A DNA stretch of 64,000 bases from Lepidodermella squamata (taxonomy: Eukaryota; Gastrotricha). Both the position numbers and the translations under genes were made by a program. Each line of letters opens with the position of its first letter. Within the stretch, counting starts at the first letter, position 1. Below the pieces are notes generated by a model. The model was not told where the DNA came from, searched no databases, and worked only from the letters and a program-made list of their open reading frames with translations. Where the stretch lies: contig JBLDXI010000009.1 of assembly GCA_047495785.1 (NCBI GenBank), forward strand, positions 1,798,001 through 1,862,000, in the 5' to 3' direction. Shown here one piece after another: positions 11,120-21,842 of this stretch.

Positions 11120-12943
11120 ATGGTTCTGTTAGCCGCTGCAATCTGTACCAAGTCTGGAAAAGGTAAAGTTCAACATCACCATCAAATTTTAATATCATTT
11201 CTTCTCCTTATCCTTAGCTCTCCTTTCTCGACAGTTCATTGAAATGACTAGGTCGAGAATCGAAGGATTGCTTGCTGCTTTTCCGAAGCTCATCTCTGGC
11301 GGAAAGCATCAGCTGCAACAGCATACCTTTATTGAAACAGATAGTGTGCGATATGTTTACCAGCCAATGGAAAAACTTTACATGTTACTGATGACAACTA
11401 AGGCTTCTAATATTTTGGAAGACCTGGAAACTCTGAGGTTGTTTGTAAAAGTGGTACAAGAATACTGCCGAACAATGGAAGAAATGGATGTCCAAGAGCA
11501 CGCTTTTCAACTTCTGTTCGCCTTTGATGAGATCGTCGCACTTGGTTACAAGGAGTCCGTCAATCTCGCTCAGATCCGTACCTTTACTGAAATGGATTCT
11601 CACGAGGAGAAAGTTTTCCTTGCTGTGCGGCAGGTAAAATATTGAAAAAAAATTAACCATCCTAGTTCAACGACTTCTTTTATATAGTCTCAAGAGCGTG
11701 AAGCTAAGGAGAAGATGAAGCTGAAGGCTAAAGAACTTGAACAGCAAAGACGCGAGGCTGCTCGTCGTGGCATTCCCACTCGCGGATCTGGCTCCTCGAT
11801 GTCGTCCTCATATGGTGGTTTTGGCTCAGGCAGCATGGGCAAAGACATGCCTATTACCGAGTCTATTCCAGAAATCAATCCTATGCCAAGACAACAGATC
11901 CCACAAAGTCAACCGTAAGTTCATTTGTGCTTCATCTCACAATGGTTATAAAATAAGGATGCTCTCTAGTACTCAGTTAAAGTCTGCTGGTGGTCATGCT
12001 CTAAAGCTGAGCTCCAAGTCGAAAGACGTGGATCAATTTGCGAGACAGTTGGGCTTGGAAGGTGAGCATGTTCCTGCCCAGATTCCGACGTCTTCGTCCT
12101 CGAACAGTATCAGTTCTGCTGCTGCAAATAAACCCGTTGCCGTCGTCCGAGGCGTATCTGCTGACGAACCAGTGCACCTTAAGATCGAAGAGAAAATCAC
12201 CCTCACTGCTGGCCGGGATGGCGGCCTGCGAAACATGGAAGTGAATGGCATGATGGGACTGAACATTGTCGACGAAAAGTTTGGTCGTATCACTTGCACT
12301 GTCCTCAGCAACGACGAAAAAGGCGTACAGCTACAAACTCATCCGAACGTCGATAAGAAATTGTTTATGACTGAAAGCAAGATTGGTCTGAAGAACGCCG
12401 CCAAGCCTTTCCCTGCTCAACAAGACGTTGGTATCCTTAAATGGCGCTATCAGACATCAGATGTGAAAAACGTGCCTTTGTCTATCAACTGCTGGCCGAA
12501 CGACGCTCCCGGCGGTGCCTGTGATGTTAATATCGAGTACGAGTTGGAAAGAACGGATCTAGAGCTCAACAGTGTCGTTATTGCGATCCCAGTCCCACCC
12601 TCTCAACAAGTCAAAGTCGAACAATGTGATGGTGACTATAAACACGATTCTCGTCGCAACATTCTCGAGTGGCGCATCGCTCTGATCGACGGAAATAATC
12701 GCTCTGGTAGCATGGAGTTCAGCATGCCCGGTCGGGCTTCTGACTTTTTCCCAGTTTCTGTTACTTTCAGCGTAACAAACAAATCTTTCTGCAGTATCGA
12801 GGTATTGTTACCAGCGGGTAAATTAAGGTTCATCTTTTATTTTTCTTTAATAGGTTGGTCCTGTCGTCAACTTAGAAGACAACTCGCAAGTGAAATTTTC
12901 CGTCGAACGGTCTCTCACAACGGACAAGTACGAAATAGTCTAA
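11120..12943 (+). CDS. ARCN1: Coatomer subunit delta (delta-COP)
   Basis: Five exons, 11120-11162, 11218-11633, 11688-11914, 11970-12801 and 12854-12943, give 535 residues with all phases matching. Residues 1-140 form the longin domain, opening MVLLAAAICTKSGKALLSRQF and carrying the conserved DVQEHAFQLLFAFDEI helix. A basic, Gly/Ser-rich linker with a SYGGFGSGS stretch follows. From about residue 285 is a mu-homology domain (LKIEEKITL ... DVGILKWRYQ ... NCWPN ... LEWRI ... VTF). Delta-COP is a core subunit of the COPI coat for Golgi-to-ER retrieval. The length is close to the usual 510 aa. The final exon is recognised because the preceding frame would otherwise run into an intron starting GTATTG. 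Confidence 0.93.
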
Positions 12944-13830
12944 ATTGTGCGACATCAGGCTATGAGGGCCACCAAATTTTGGGCAATTCTTAAATTAAAA
13001 AACAGAAAAACTTTTCGTTTCTATAATCGTTATTTAAAAAAATAAGCATCTCTTGATAAATATGTGAATTTGAAAGTGAATGCTTTGCGTCCCTATTTGT
13101 CACCTTCTCCGCCTCTGGGGTTACTACTTTGTCACACTGCTGGTGGAAAACAAACACCAATCCATGGTCTTGCTTTGTCAAATTATTACAACATTTATTC
13201 TCGAAATTATTTGTCTTGTTGTGTTCGCGCATATTCACACACTTGAAGAAAGAAAAGCGACTTCGATAATTTAAAATCAGTAATTGCTGCTGGCGCTGCA
13301 TTCCGATGTTACCTTTTGTATACCTATGTCGGTGATGAAGAATGATGATGACGTGGTGATGAAAGTGTAATAATATGTAGAGTTATTTCACTAAAATATC
13401 ATACGAAAAAATGTGCATAAATTGAGCTGTTGTGAGTGCTGGAGCCTTTATTTCGGATTCCGGGATGTTTAATTTTTCTCAAAGAAAGTCATCTTATTAT
13501 ATATTATTATTATAATTACTACCGGAATAATTCGACAAATTAATTACTAATTTTAAGGTGGTACCTGTTTTAAGGCGGGCGTGAACCTTCGGCATGTTTC
13601 TTTTTTTTTGGACTTACGCGGTGGGGGTGTCAACTTTTCTGCTCTCTTTTCGTTACTTACACGCGGGATTTGAACTAGCGTGTGTGAAAAAATGGCACGA
13701 ACAGAAAGTAATCTATTATTCATGTCCATTATGCTACCAGTTAGCTTGATCAATAAAAGAAATTTTGTGTGAATAATTTGATAATTTATTTTATTGTTTT
13801 TTTTAGGTTTTATTCTTAAATTATTGGATT
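12944..13830. other. Intergenic, AT-rich
   Basis: Spacer between ARCN1 and TXNDC17. It has poly-T/A tracts and a purine-rich GATGATGATGACG stretch near 13340. No coding exon is supported. A T-rich acceptor (TTTTTTTTAG at about 13805) precedes the TXNDC17 ATG by 25 nt. Confidence 0.5.
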
Positions 13831-14264
13831 ATGGCTGGGAAAACTCTAACGACTGACGAGGAGCTTCAGCGAGAAATCGCAGCGGCTGAGTCAAAGAACG
13901 CTCGGCTTTTCGTACTGTTCACTGGCTCGCCTGATCCGTCGACCGGTCAGAGTTGGTGCCCTGACTGCGTTAAGGCCGATCCCGTTATCGACAAGTTCTT
14001 TCATGAAAACGGAGATGATGATATTGTTTTGCTTAAAGTATTGGTCGGAGATAGGCCGACGTAAGCATTTTTCGGAAATCAGTAGCAGTATACTAGATCT
14101 CCTTGTATTGTCTCTTAAGTTACAAAGATCCGAACAATGTTTTCCGAAACAAGTATCCATTCAAGGCTATTCCCACCCTTATCCGCTGGAAAACCAGCAA
14201 GAAACTAGTTGAAGAGCAGTTGCTTGACGTCGGCCTGCTGCAAATGATGTTGGAAGACGACTAA
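13831..14264 (+). CDS. TXNDC17: Thioredoxin domain-containing protein 17 (TRP14-like)
   Basis: Two exons, 13831-14060 and 14120-14264, give 124 residues, one more than human TXNDC17. The redox motif WCPDC is at residues 42-46, preceded by the family-specific FTGSPDPSTGQSW loop, and the C-terminal half has the cis-Pro region KAIPTLIRW. The family is a small cytosolic thioredoxin-fold reductase that accepts electrons from thioredoxin reductase. The intron is 59 bp and splits the codon after RPT. The next gene starts 145 bp downstream on the same strand, so the two may be co-transcribed. Confidence 0.93.
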
Positions 14265-14408
14265 ACCCAGCCGGAAAAGACCATACTTATCTTTCAATCA
14301 ACGCTTCTTGCATGCGATTATTCTATTCTGATTCATTCAACGAATAATTATTTTGTCGATTTTCGCAATAGTATAGGATCATATTTTAAATACTGAGCAG
14401 AGGTTTCA

Positions 14409-16327
14409 ATGTCAAAATTTGGTGTGCATGTGGCGACATGGAACGTTGAAAACACCTTACCACCCGAAGATCTGTCCGCCCTCGTCGGGTTACCCGAAAG
14501 CGAATACGTCATAGATGTCCTAGCTGTTGGGTAATTTTTCAATATTTTTGCCGTATTATGTATTTAATTTTGTAATTTGCTCAGTTTACAAGAAATTCCG
14601 TGGAGCTTTCGCGGCTCTTCAGACGCTCTTTCACGATCCAACCCATGGTTACAGCATTTGACTAAAATCCTGGGAAAATCAGAATTTGTTTTGGTATGTC
14701 TTGTCATAAATTGTTACTTGGTTTAAAATCATTTCCTTATTTTGTTAGCTCACCGCTAATCAAATGTGCGGATCCTATCTGGCAATATTTGTGCAACGCG
14801 GCGTTTTGCCTTTCGTCAGTTTCATCGAAACCGCTCATACCCCCACCGGATTTTACGGCCTTCTTGGAACGAAGGGTGTTGTTAGCGTCCGATTCCAGCT
14901 TCACGGCACGTGGTTCTCATTCGTCAACTCACACCTAGCTGCTCATGTTTGGAACTCAATGACCCGCGTCTGGGAATATGATACCATCATAGATTACCAC
15001 ACTTACTCCGATAATACCAAGATTCTGGACCATGAGTAAGTTAACAATCTTCGAACCCATTTTTATATTTAATTTGTTTTATATTAGTTACGTGTTTTGG
15101 TTTGGAGATCTGAATTTCAGAACCGAGGGGATTTCTCGAGAACAGATCGATTCAGCCCTCGCGACAAAGTCCTATGCGAATATCTTTGAGAACGATCAAT
15201 TGATTCGTCTCCAGCGTGAAGGCTTGATTTTCACTGACTTTGAAGAATCTGGGCTGTATTTCCCTCCGACATACAAGAAAGCGCCTGGCAAATATGATGA
15301 ATATATCGTGTGTCCCAAGCGGCTACCTTCTTGGTGTGACCGAATTTTGTATTCCTCGGCCGCCCTACCTTACTCGGTGCACGTTCTCGACTACACCGAC
15401 TTGCCGTCTCTTTCCTCCAGCGATCATACTCCTGTTTTTCTACAAGCGAACGTCGCAATCCCTCACACCGCCTCGAATAGCCTCGTGCGTTTCGGCCCTG
15501 TCTGCTGCGAATCGATGCCACAACTCGCTAACCAATCCAGCTTAATCATGTCTTGTTCATTCTCATTTGCCAACAGTTTCAAGACGTCGCCGAAAGACAA
15601 AGTCAGTTTGTATCCGAAATACTTTGCCAGGCTAGATGACGATGTTCAAAGCTGGCAAGCCACTGAATTCCTGCCCCTTCGAATTATCCGGCTAGATCTT
15701 TCAGCTGAGATAGACCAGCCTCTTCAACCTGGGTTCTACTGCTTGGTCTACCATCACTTCTCGGGCGATCGGTCTCGAGTTGCTGGTATTAGTGATTACT
15801 TCGCGGTTGGCGATGTGACGTCAGACGAAGAAGATTTCGGCGATGAAGCTGGCTTTGTGAATGGGGGTAACGACTCTGCTGATAGTACCGAGTACGGCTT
15901 GGATGAAATCGAAAATACGCGGGGTGGCAGCCCGACCCGGGTCCGGCCGAAGTCTGCCCGTCGGCAGCGAAGTATACCGCCGCGGCCGAAGTCGGCTCGT
16001 GGCTACTACGATGATCTCACATCAACTCCTGGTGCAGTTTCCGGCTCGAATTCTTCGAACGCGTCGTTTTCGATGACCCCGACCATGCAAACACCGAACT
16101 TGCCAACAATTGACGCTACCTGGTCGCCTAGTCCCTCGTCCCCGGCCGTGAGAGATCTCGCCGAAAACTCGTTCAATGAAAGCATCCCGCTTGACGAGGA
16201 ACTCGTAATTGAAGATGACGACGGTGGTGGCGAAGATCTGCTCGATGACGAAATTGAAGAGGTAGACGAAGAAAATGGAGATGGATTGGAAGAACTCGAA
16301 GAACTTGAAAAGAACAACGCAAATTGA
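14409..16327 (+). CDS. Inositol polyphosphate 5-phosphatase with SKICH-like domain and acidic tail
   Basis: Four exons, 14409-14530, 14585-14693, 14749-15035 and 15088-16327, give 585 residues. The catalytic domain (about 1-330) carries the 5-phosphatase signatures in order: VATWNVENTLP, LQEIP, FVNSHLAAH, FWFGDLNFR, PSWCDRIL and SSSDHTPVF. A beta-rich SKICH-like module follows (about 370-435, ending GISDYFAV), the arrangement of INPP5K/INPP5J. These enzymes remove the 5-phosphate of PI(4,5)P2 and PI(3,4,5)P3 at membranes. The last ~150 residues are disordered: two RPKSAR repeats, Ser/Thr-Pro sites and a very acidic end. An acceptor-like CAG lies 9 nt before the ATG, fitting trans-splicing from an operon with TXNDC17. 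The exact orthologue within the family is open. Confidence 0.86.
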
Positions 16328-16811
16328 ATTTCGCTATTTTTTTGTTTTTATTTCCCTCTCTGCTCTCTGTGAAAAATAACTTGAAAAAATATATCATATC
16401 AATTAGTCAGGTTTTATTTTTTCTTTTGCGAATTGCGTCACGCTACCTCATCATTCCGATAACTGGTGGTGACGTTCGCACTTTTGTGTCCAGCTTGCCC
16501 GTTTTGGGCGATGCGCTTAAACCGTTTGATTTTTTATGTCAAATAATATACGCGAGCCGGCTGTGATACTCGCGGTAACGAAATAATTATGTTATTATTA
16601 ATCTTTGTGTGCGTTCTTGAATCACAACTATCATCAACAAGTATTATTAAACAAATCGAACTTAGCAAAAAGAAAAGGTTATAATTTTATTATATTTATT
16701 TCATCTTTGATTAATGGTTGCGTCTATATCAGCATCTTCTGAACAAAAAGCTATTGAATTGTTTGGTTAAAATTTTTTGCTGTTTCTCTTTTAGTTTTTT
16801 AAGACTCAATC
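16328..16811. other. Intergenic / RPL15 promoter region
   Basis: AT-rich, with no coding exon. It ends in TTTCTCTTTTAG at about 16795, a strong splice acceptor 17 nt before the RPL15 ATG that probably receives a spliced leader or a 5' UTR exon. Confidence 0.5.
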
Positions 16812-17482
16812 ATGGGAGCCTACAAGTACATCCAAGAGATGTATCGCAAGAAGCAGAGCGACGTCCTGCGCTTCTTGCTGCGCGTTCGCTGCTGGCAATA
16901 CCGCCAGGAGGCTGCCGTGCACCGCTGCTCAGCTCCCACCCGCCCCGAGAAGGCCCGCCGTCTCGGCTACAAGGCCAAGCAAGGTGATTTTTCGCGTTTT
17001 GTTAAGGAGGATTTTTTGAATGAATTTGATTTATTTTAGGCTTCGTCATTTACCGCGTCCGCATTCGCCGTGGTGGTCGCAAGCGCCCGGTTCCCAAGGG
17101 TAACACCTGCGGCAAGCCGAAGAATGAAGGTATCAACCAGCTGAAGAACCAGCGGTCTCTGCAGGCGGTTGCCGAAGAGCGCGCCGGTCGCTTCAACCAG
17201 GCCCTGCGTGTGCTCAACTCGTACTGGGTTGGTCAAGACTCGAGCTACAAGTTCTACGAGGTGATCATGGTCGACCCCTTCCACAAGGCCATCCGCCGCG
17301 ACGCCAAGATCAACTGGATCTGCAAGCCGGTCATGAAGCACCGTGAAATGCGCGGTCTCACCTCGGCGTCGAAGAAGTCGCGTGGTCTCGGCCACGGCCA
17401 CCGCTTCGTCAAGACGACTGGCGGTTCGCGACGCAAGAACTGGAAGAAGCGTAACACGCAGCAAATGCACCGGGTGCGCTAA
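16812..17482 (+). CDS. RPL15: Large ribosomal subunit protein eL15
   Basis: Two exons, 16812-16983 and 17040-17482, encode 204 residues, the exact length of metazoan eL15. The protein opens [17 protein letters not shown] and ends [10 protein letters not shown], both highly conserved, with the typical [10 protein letters not shown] and [17 protein letters not shown] basic stretches. It is a structural component of the 60S subunit, in contact with 5.8S/28S rRNA. Codon use is strongly C-ending (AAG, CGC, CTC), unlike neighbouring genes, as expected of a highly expressed gene. The single 56 bp intron sits after KAKQ. A long open frame on the opposite strand is a by-product of this codon bias. Confidence 0.97.
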
Positions 17483-17701
17483 GCTCAGAACAACGTTGAC
17501 GGTGGTTATTCTTGCTATTGTCTTCATCAAAATTATGTGCTGCTGTTTTACGAGAGTAGAGTTGTGCGGTCTATATTGAGACATCAAAAAAATAAAAGAG
17601 AAAGATTAATCGCAATAAAATTATATTGCCTCTTGTTAACCAATTCATTATGTTTTCCCATATTTGAAAAGAATCGAAAAGATGCGTCAAAACAAAGCAT
17701 T

Positions 17702-18652
17702 AACGCCTATCCATGCGTGAATGGCTGTTTTATTACAGACTAATAAGCGAAAAATAATATTTGTCATCATCTCAAGTGTTCATGATAATGATTTAAAAGG
17801 TGCGCCGTGTGATAACAACGTCAAATTTCGGGGGTATATTGGTGATGCTGTGCTTGCCCGCATCCAAGTCGACTTCGTAGCCTTCATTCGGGAAAGCAAA
17901 GTTGCAGCATGGCAACTATGAAGATGAAGTATTCGATGCGAGCAAGCTGCTCGCCCAGGCAGATTCGAGGCCCAACTCCAAAGGGCATGAAGTGTGTTGA
18001 ATTAGTCAGCAGAGTTCCGTCTTCGGCAATCCATCTTTCAGGCCGGAAAACCTCAGGATCTCCCCAATACGCGTCATCATTGTGAACGGTCCAAACGTTG
18101 TACTGAATGGTGGTGTTTGGCGGGATTCGATACCCTGCGATAAATTAATACCGTAAAATCCGGAATAAGAGCGCAGGGGCTTATATTTTCAAAGCAACTG
18201 AAAACTGGGGAGGGGGGGGGGGGGAGGGGATACGGGAGAGGAGCAATTGTAGGCTGTGGTCTTATTTATTCAAATTCTCAAAGATTCCAATGTTACAATT
18301 TAAATTATCAAACATTTAATAAATTTCGAATATCTTATTCGTAGAGGTCGATGAAAAAAGATAAAACTGAACATTTTTGGCTCTTCTGTTGTCGGAAAAA
18401 GATGAGAAATTATTCATACATTTACGAGTCGATCAATTTTCTCAATTAAGCAGCGATTTGTTGGTATTCCAAATCCGGAAATTGGAACGCAATTGAACAT
18501 TATAAGTCATGTGAGGTATGCTAAAGTTTTATTTGCACCCCGCGGTACTATTATATAGGCCTGGGGGCTTATTCGTTCAGTCGTCGTAAAAACTGGGGGC
18601 TTAAATCGGATTGGTCTTATTTAGAATTTTACGGTATTTATGATTTCATATT
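17702..18652 (-). pseudogene. P450 3'-terminal fragment (copy of the CYP gene at 48.4 kb), interrupted by a MITE
   Basis: Bases 17702-18148 match 48329-48782 almost base for base: 3' flank, last coding exon with the heme-ligand motif, and the start of the preceding intron. The intron match resumes at 18637-18652 after a 484 bp insertion. An 8 bp deletion (AATCGTTG, flanked by TTG microhomology) at about 17907 shifts the frame, and the upstream exons are absent. It is a partial segmental duplication, not a working gene. Few substitutions separate the copies, so the duplication looks recent. Confidence 0.88.
18151..18634. mobile_element. MITE with TA target duplication inside the P450 fragment
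   Basis: The 484 bp insertion is bounded by TA at 18149-18150 and 18635-18636. Terminal inverted repeats start CCGTAAAAT and agree at 18 of the first 22 positions. The uninterrupted sequence exists at 48776-48790, which defines the insertion point directly. No coding frame. TA duplication fits a Tc1/mariner-type non-autonomous element. It includes a G-run at 18207-18229. Confidence 0.83.
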
Positions 18653-18801
18653 ACTATAGGCGAAGCTCACATAATAACATAATAACATAATAAGAAACCG
18701 CTTATTTAAGGGGGATTTTTTGATTTTTACAGTGAGCACCGAAGGTGCGAAAACCTTGCCCCGCCGTGAAACGCGAGCGCAGCGAGCATCACGGGGCAAG
18801 G

Positions 18802-20693
18802 TTTCTCTATAACGAACGCCGCTAGCTGGCTCTGTCGCGCATGAACACATGCTGCTGACCATCGGTATAACGAAATCGGCGGTGAATTTTGGTCACCATG
18901 AAGTCTTCCGGTGAAGAAAGAGTCGTCGATAAGAGCGCTGTTAAGGCTTTCTTTGATGTTTGTGCGTGTCCGAAGTTACTACCTATACCACATTGCCGCC
19001 AGATAGCCTACCTCGGCCCACGCGTTTTCCAGAAGATGCAAACTTTTCGTAACCTTCAATATCTGGTAACACATCTTCATACTTCCAGGTTTCCATGAAG
19101 CCACACATGCTGCTATCCTTCACCATTTAGTCATTACTCCCAACTTCTCAGTGCAATAGCCTTGAATGTTGGCACACCGCACTCGCCACCTTTCTTCTTC
19201 TTTGTTTTCTTTCTCCCCCCGTCATAGGCGACGTGGGCGGAAGTGACCATCAAAGACATACTCGTCACTGTCGACAACCTTCTTCGTAGTCGGGTAATAA
19301 CGCAGTCGCGCAATGCCTTGCTCGTTGACCACTCGCAACCTCATGAACGAAAACCTTGCCCCGTGATGCTCGCTGCGCTCGCGTTTCACGGCGGGGCAAG
19401 GTTTTCGTCCGAGCGAAGCGAGGAGACGCTGATTTTATCGAGCGAAGCGAGAAAAAGCACTCGAAACTCTTCGAGCGAAGCGAGATCACTTTTCGTGTTC
19501 AGCATGAAATTCGTTCAAAAATGCCATTTTCATCGTACAGTTTTAAGGTTGATTTTTTAAAGTCGCATTTCACACCAGAAAATCACCTATTATGTCACAT
19601 TATTCCATTTAAATTGCAGTTTTATCGGGAACGGTGAACGCTTCGCTTTGAGTAATATGTCTAATAAGGCCCTAGGTAAGGCTAGTTTCGAGGAAAAAGT
19701 CACATAATAAGGCGAGGCGAAGCCTTATTATGCGACTATTATGAAAGTCGTGAAGCTTGAAGTCAAGGTTGTGAAGAAGGAAGAGAAAGCTGAAGCTGAC
19801 CTCTACGCCGGAGCGGGGGTGTTGAACGGTGTTAAGGAGGGCGAGGCGGACACTCTGATCAACGCTGTGAAAACAGCGGTGCCGCGACTGCAGGGTGTCT
19901 TCTTTCGTGCCCGCGTCGGCTGGGTCTCAAGACAGACAACATAGCAACCGCCCGATACTGGTGGTCCCTGTCAACAGCGCGATCACCAACGAAAATTTGG
20001 AGGACATGACGAAAGAACTGCCGAACGGCGTTAGGATGCGCCGCTTTGTGCCGGCGAACCTTATGGAGGCTGAGAAAGCTTTCGTTCAAGAGGGCAAGCG
20101 AAGAAACCCGAATAGAGTGGAGGGCATCAGCTACTTCCAGGTCCGGAGCATGAGGTTGCGAGTGGTCAACGAACAAGGCATTGCGCGACTGCGTTATTAC
20201 CCGACTACGAAGAAGGTTGTCGACAGTGACGAGTATGTCTTTGATGGTCACTTCCGCCCACGTCGCCTATGACGGGGGGAGAAAGAAAACAAAGAAGAAG
20301 AAAGGTGGCGAGTGCGGTGTGCCAACATTCAAGGCTATTGCACTGAGAAGTTGGGAGTAATGACTAAAATGGTGAAGGATAGCAGCATGTGTGGCTTCAT
20401 GGAAACCTGGAAGTATGAAGATGTGTTACCAGATATTGAAGGTTACGAAAAGTTTGCATCTTCTGGAAAACGCGTGGGCCGAGGTAGGCTATCTGGCGGC
20501 AATGTGGTATAGGTAGTAACTTCGGACACGCACAAACATCAAAGAAAGCCTTAACAGCGCTCTTATCGACGACTCTTTCTTCACCGGAAGACTTCATGGT
20601 GACCAAAATTCACCGCCGATTTCGTTATACCGATGGTCAGCAGCATGTGTTCATGCGCGACAGAGCCAGCTAGCGGCGTTCGTTATAGAGAAA
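18802..20693. repeat. Long inverted repeat, ~545 bp arms, ~800 bp spacer
   Basis: Arm 18802-19345 is the reverse complement of 20149-20693 with very few differences; the same 69-codon frame appears at 18889-19098 on plus and 20397-20606 on minus. The near identity implies recent formation or gene conversion. Its transcript would fold into a ~545 bp duplex. Confidence 0.88.
19348..19407. repeat. GC-rich palindromic hairpin, second inverted copy at 18748-18804
   Basis: CGAAAACCTTGCCCCG and its reverse complement flank a short GC-rich loop rich in CGCTGCGCTCGC. The same unit occurs at 18748-18804 in the opposite orientation. Another small hairpin, CATAATAAGGC...GCCTTATTATG, is at 19702-19733. 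Confidence 0.75.
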
Positions 20694-20826
20694 GTTCGGT
20701 ATAAAAAGTTCGTTACAACGAATGTTATTTATATGCAAAAAGGCGTAGCTCGGTACTCGCCAGCCTTTTTGTTCGTTATAGTAAAAGTTCGTTATGTACC
20801 CCGTTCGTTATAACGATTCTGCACTG

Positions 20827-21842
20827 TACACTACCTAAATATACAAAATCATCTACTTCCTCTATGTGTTGGCCGTAAATAGTAAAAGGCAAAAATAAAG
20901 TGTAGTCTTTATTTACAACCATGAAATTCGTTTTTCCTTTCTTCGGAATGGGTATTAAAATTAAATTGAGGAACTCATTAATTAATTTGTTGGTTAATTA
21001 ATGAAAAGGTTGATGAATTTGGCAAACCGATTGCTTTCACGTTGATAAGGCAGGTTGTGTAAACTCCGACTTAGGCTTCGCTGAACTTGACATCATAACT
21101 ACAAGTCAGTTCGTCCCGTTTGTTGCTTGGCAAACTTTATTTATCTGAAATTTGCATTATTAATAAATCAACAAACATAAAAACCAGTTTTGATCAATCA
21201 GATCAGCGATGTTGTTCATAAAAGGTAAAAAGCGGGTTCATTCCAGTCGATAAAATGTGTCAGCCTTCAAACAAAGAACCCGAGTATAAACATGAAACAC
21301 AGCCGTCGCAACTACTTTCCAGGCTGCCTGACAGAAATACTGTTACGGAAAAATAATGAGCACATTGCAGTTCAGTGATAGTACCAACCTCATGGTTATT
21401 TCACTTAGATCGTTGCTCATTTAAATGAGGCCGAGAATTTTCAAAGGCGAGATGCGACTTTCATAAAACTGTAAGATTAATCGCAAAAAAGCTGCAGCTT
21501 CAAGCATAGTTAGGTTGCACGTAAGGGACGACAGAAGATAGATTCGCCAGAAAATTCATATCATTCATTTCTTGCATTGCATTATTAGATGAGTAAACAA
21601 TGAAGAGTAAATAAACGGAGGTCTCTCGTGTCCTTGGTGAGATGTAAAACAACAATATTAACGGACGCTTTCAGCTGTGCGTCAAGTTCAACAATTACAG
21701 CAATACACATGCGGAATTTCATGAATTCAAAATAAAGCTGTGAAAAATAAGTTATTCTAGAGAAAAATAATAAGAAACAGCCATTTGTGCTATCCAAAAG
21801 CAAATATGGCGGAAGACAAAGATGAGAAAGTGGGACGCTTTC
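20827..21842. other. Intergenic, no gene seen
   Basis: AT-rich spacer downstream of the receptor phosphatase. Short unsupported frames only. Confidence 0.45.

Larger units (their letters stand above)
18653..20826. mobile_element. Composite repeat block with foldback structure
   Basis: This block begins where the P450 intron homology stops. It contains a long inverted repeat, GC-rich hairpins and repeated CGAGCGAAGCGAG motifs. The right end reads, inward on the minus strand, CAGTGCAGAATCGTTATAAC followed by more GTTCGTTATA-type motifs, and is flanked by TA; this resembles pogo/Tigger-type ends. A matching left end was not found (only CAGTG at 18730 after TA). Coding-like frames at 19741-20272 resemble no transposase I recognise. 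Probably several nested insertions. Confidence 0.55.

Noticed and set aside
13660-13760. tRNA-like boxes on the minus strand (TAGCATAATGG and GTTCAAATCC)
   Set aside because: The T stem and acceptor stem do not pair, so this is not a plausible tRNA; at most a decayed tRNA-derived repeat.
17036-17587. 183-codon open frame antisense to RPL15
   Set aside because: It mirrors a strongly codon-biased ribosomal protein gene; its sequence has no domain sense.
18730-18760. CAGTG after TA as the left end of a pogo-type element matching the end at 20826
   Set aside because: Only five bases match the right end, too few to define a terminal repeat.
18889-20606. Two identical 69-residue frames at 18889-19098 (+) and 20397-20606 (-) as duplicate genes
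   Set aside because: They are the same stretch of the two arms of the inverted repeat, with no codon or family signal.
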